From Acidimicrobiales bacterium (GTDB lineage Bacteria > Actinomycetota > Acidimicrobiia > Acidimicrobiales > DASWMK01): a stretch of DNA of 35,266 nt. Location of the stretch: NCBI GenBank assembly GCA_036399815.1, contig DASWMK010000204.1, forward strand, positions 1 through 35,266, read 5' to 3'. The number at the start of each line of letters is the position of its first letter. Positions within the stretch are counted from its first letter, which is position 1. The notes below the pieces were generated by a model that did no database searches, was not told the DNA's origin, and saw only the letters and a program-made list of their open reading frames with translations. The position numbers and the translations under genes were made by a program. Positions 34,527-35,266 of this stretch are shown piece after piece.

Positions 34527-35266
34527 CGACGACCTCGAGGAGGCCGTCGCGGACCAGCCGGCGCACGAGCACGACCCGGCTGCCGGCGTCGAGCAGGTCG
34601 CCGAGGTCGGCCACCGGCACCGGCTGGCCACCGGCCAGCCGCTCGACGGCGGGGGCGACGGCGGCCGGCAGGTGCACGTCCCGGTCGCCGAGGGCGACGA
34701 CGGTCTCCCCGTCGTCCACCTTCACCCGGCAGGCGGCCAGCGGCCGGCGGCGCACGACGGTGCCGTCGCCGATGCGGTCGAGCCCGGCGACCTGGAGGAG
34801 CTGCCCGGTGAGGAGCGGGGTGCGGCCCGACCAGAACCGGTCGGCCAGGCGCTCGCCCACGGCGGCCGCGTCGGACCCGGCCAGCCAGGCGGCCAGGCGG
34901 GCGGGCACCTCGGCGACGGCGGCGGCCGCCGTCGCCCCGTCGGCCAGCGCGCCGGCCGGGAGCGAGGCCCGGAAGGCGGGGTCCTCGAGGGCCTCGTCGA
35001 CCAGCGCCCGCACGGCGTCGGCGACGGTCAGGGCGAGGACCCCGATGGTCAGGTGCAGCGACGCGCCCTCCTGGGCCGTCGCGGAGTGCACGAAGCCCCT
35101 GGGCAGGTAGAGGGCGTCGCCGGGGCCGAGGTCGGCCTCGAACAGCACCGGCCGGGCGGCGGCCTCGTCATGGTCGGAGCGGTGGTGGGCCAGCGGGTCG
35201 GTGACCGCCGGCTCGCGCACCAGCCACGACTTGGTGCCGGCCACCTGGAGCACGAACACGTCGTGG
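34519..35266 (-). CDS. JmjC/cupin-like oxygenase, N-terminus beyond the window
   Basis: Partial gene; 248 codons plus stop are visible, the start lies beyond base 35266. The first visible part, HDVFVLQVAGTKSWLVREP, and GDALYLPRGFVHSATAQEGA are the cupin/JmjC core of ribosomal-oxygenase-like (ROX/YcfD) proteins; the His of FVHSA is the distal iron ligand. The HxD pair should lie at the edge, so only part of it can be checked. A winged-helix-like C-terminal segment with LGDRDVHLPAAVAPAVERLA follows, typical of this family. These Fe(II)/2-oxoglutarate enzymes hydroxylate His or Arg in ribosomal proteins; the target here is unknown. Coupled to the following ferredoxin-like gene. Confidence 0.88.
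   Translation of the reverse strand, partial: HDVFVLQVAGTKSWLVREPAVTDPLAHHRSDHDEAAARPVLFEADLGPGDALYLPRGFVHSATAQEGASLHLTIGVLALTVADAVRALVDEALEDPAFRASLPAGALADGATAAAAVAEVPARLAAWLAGSDAAAVGERLADRFWSGRTPLLTGQLLQVAGLDRIGDGTVVRRRPLAACRVKVDDGETVVALGDRDVHLPAAVAPAVERLAGGQPVPVADLGDLLDAGSRVVLVRRLVRDGLLEVVGG

Overview
The window is about 35 kb of very GC-rich DNA with almost every third codon position G or C, so long open frames appear on the wrong strand throughout. The gene content (F420-type LLM oxidoreductases, an ECF42-type sigma factor with its DGPF/YCII partner, MEDS/HATPase anti-sigma-type regulators, an MmpL transporter, a mycobacterial LigB-type ligase, many GTG starts) points to a high-GC actinomycetote. 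A lineage such as Acidimicrobiia or Thermoleophilia fits better than Streptomyces or Mycobacterium, but no 16S or marker gene is present to fix this. The genes are tightly packed and the largest gap without a gene is about 210 bases. No tRNA, rRNA, CRISPR array, transposase or integrase was seen.

Layout: 1-281 is the end of a RibD/DHFR-type reductase. 377-1462 is a degenerate SpoIIE-like/HATPase regulator facing an ECF42 sigma factor and its YCII partner (1459-3295). 3389-6178 is aconitase, then a small membrane protein, pirin, a DODA-type dioxygenase coupled to a nitroreductase, an amino-acid dehydrogenase divergent from a flavodoxin-like reductase, a MEDS/HATPase regulator coupled to an Ada-like zinc-domain protein, and a large uncharacterised membrane protein divergent from a MerR-like regulator. 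A YbhN-type membrane protein follows at 14831-15928.

The most unusual part is about 16.8-24.9 kb. On the minus strand lie GNAT, DUF6916-like and LLM oxidoreductase genes. Divergent from them, across only 26 bp, starts a chain of a Nif11-like small protein, a sulfotransferase-like protein and an AspH-type hydroxylase joined by GTGA start/stop overlaps. It is followed by two tandem phage-tail-collar proteins of identical length and a 1385-residue secreted multidomain protein (three P-domain-like modules, Ig-like, cadherin-like and PKD-like domains, and RTX-type repeats). No other phage genes are present. I regard this as a candidate undescribed surface or secreted-protein and modification system; its function is inference.

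The remainder is conserved metabolism and housekeeping: DUF6457-like protein, a second LLM oxidoreductase, CoA transferase family III, carbamate kinase, VOC protein, MmpL transporter, DNA ligase, an acetoacetate-decarboxylase-like protein, a sucrase/ferredoxin-like protein and a truncated JmjC/cupin oxygenase.

Two architectural features recur. Many genes have a -10-like hexamer (often TANNNT) only 5-8 nt before the start codon, which suggests leaderless mRNAs. All eight convergent gene pairs either overlap or lie within 30 bp of each other, twice sharing a CTAG stop palindrome.
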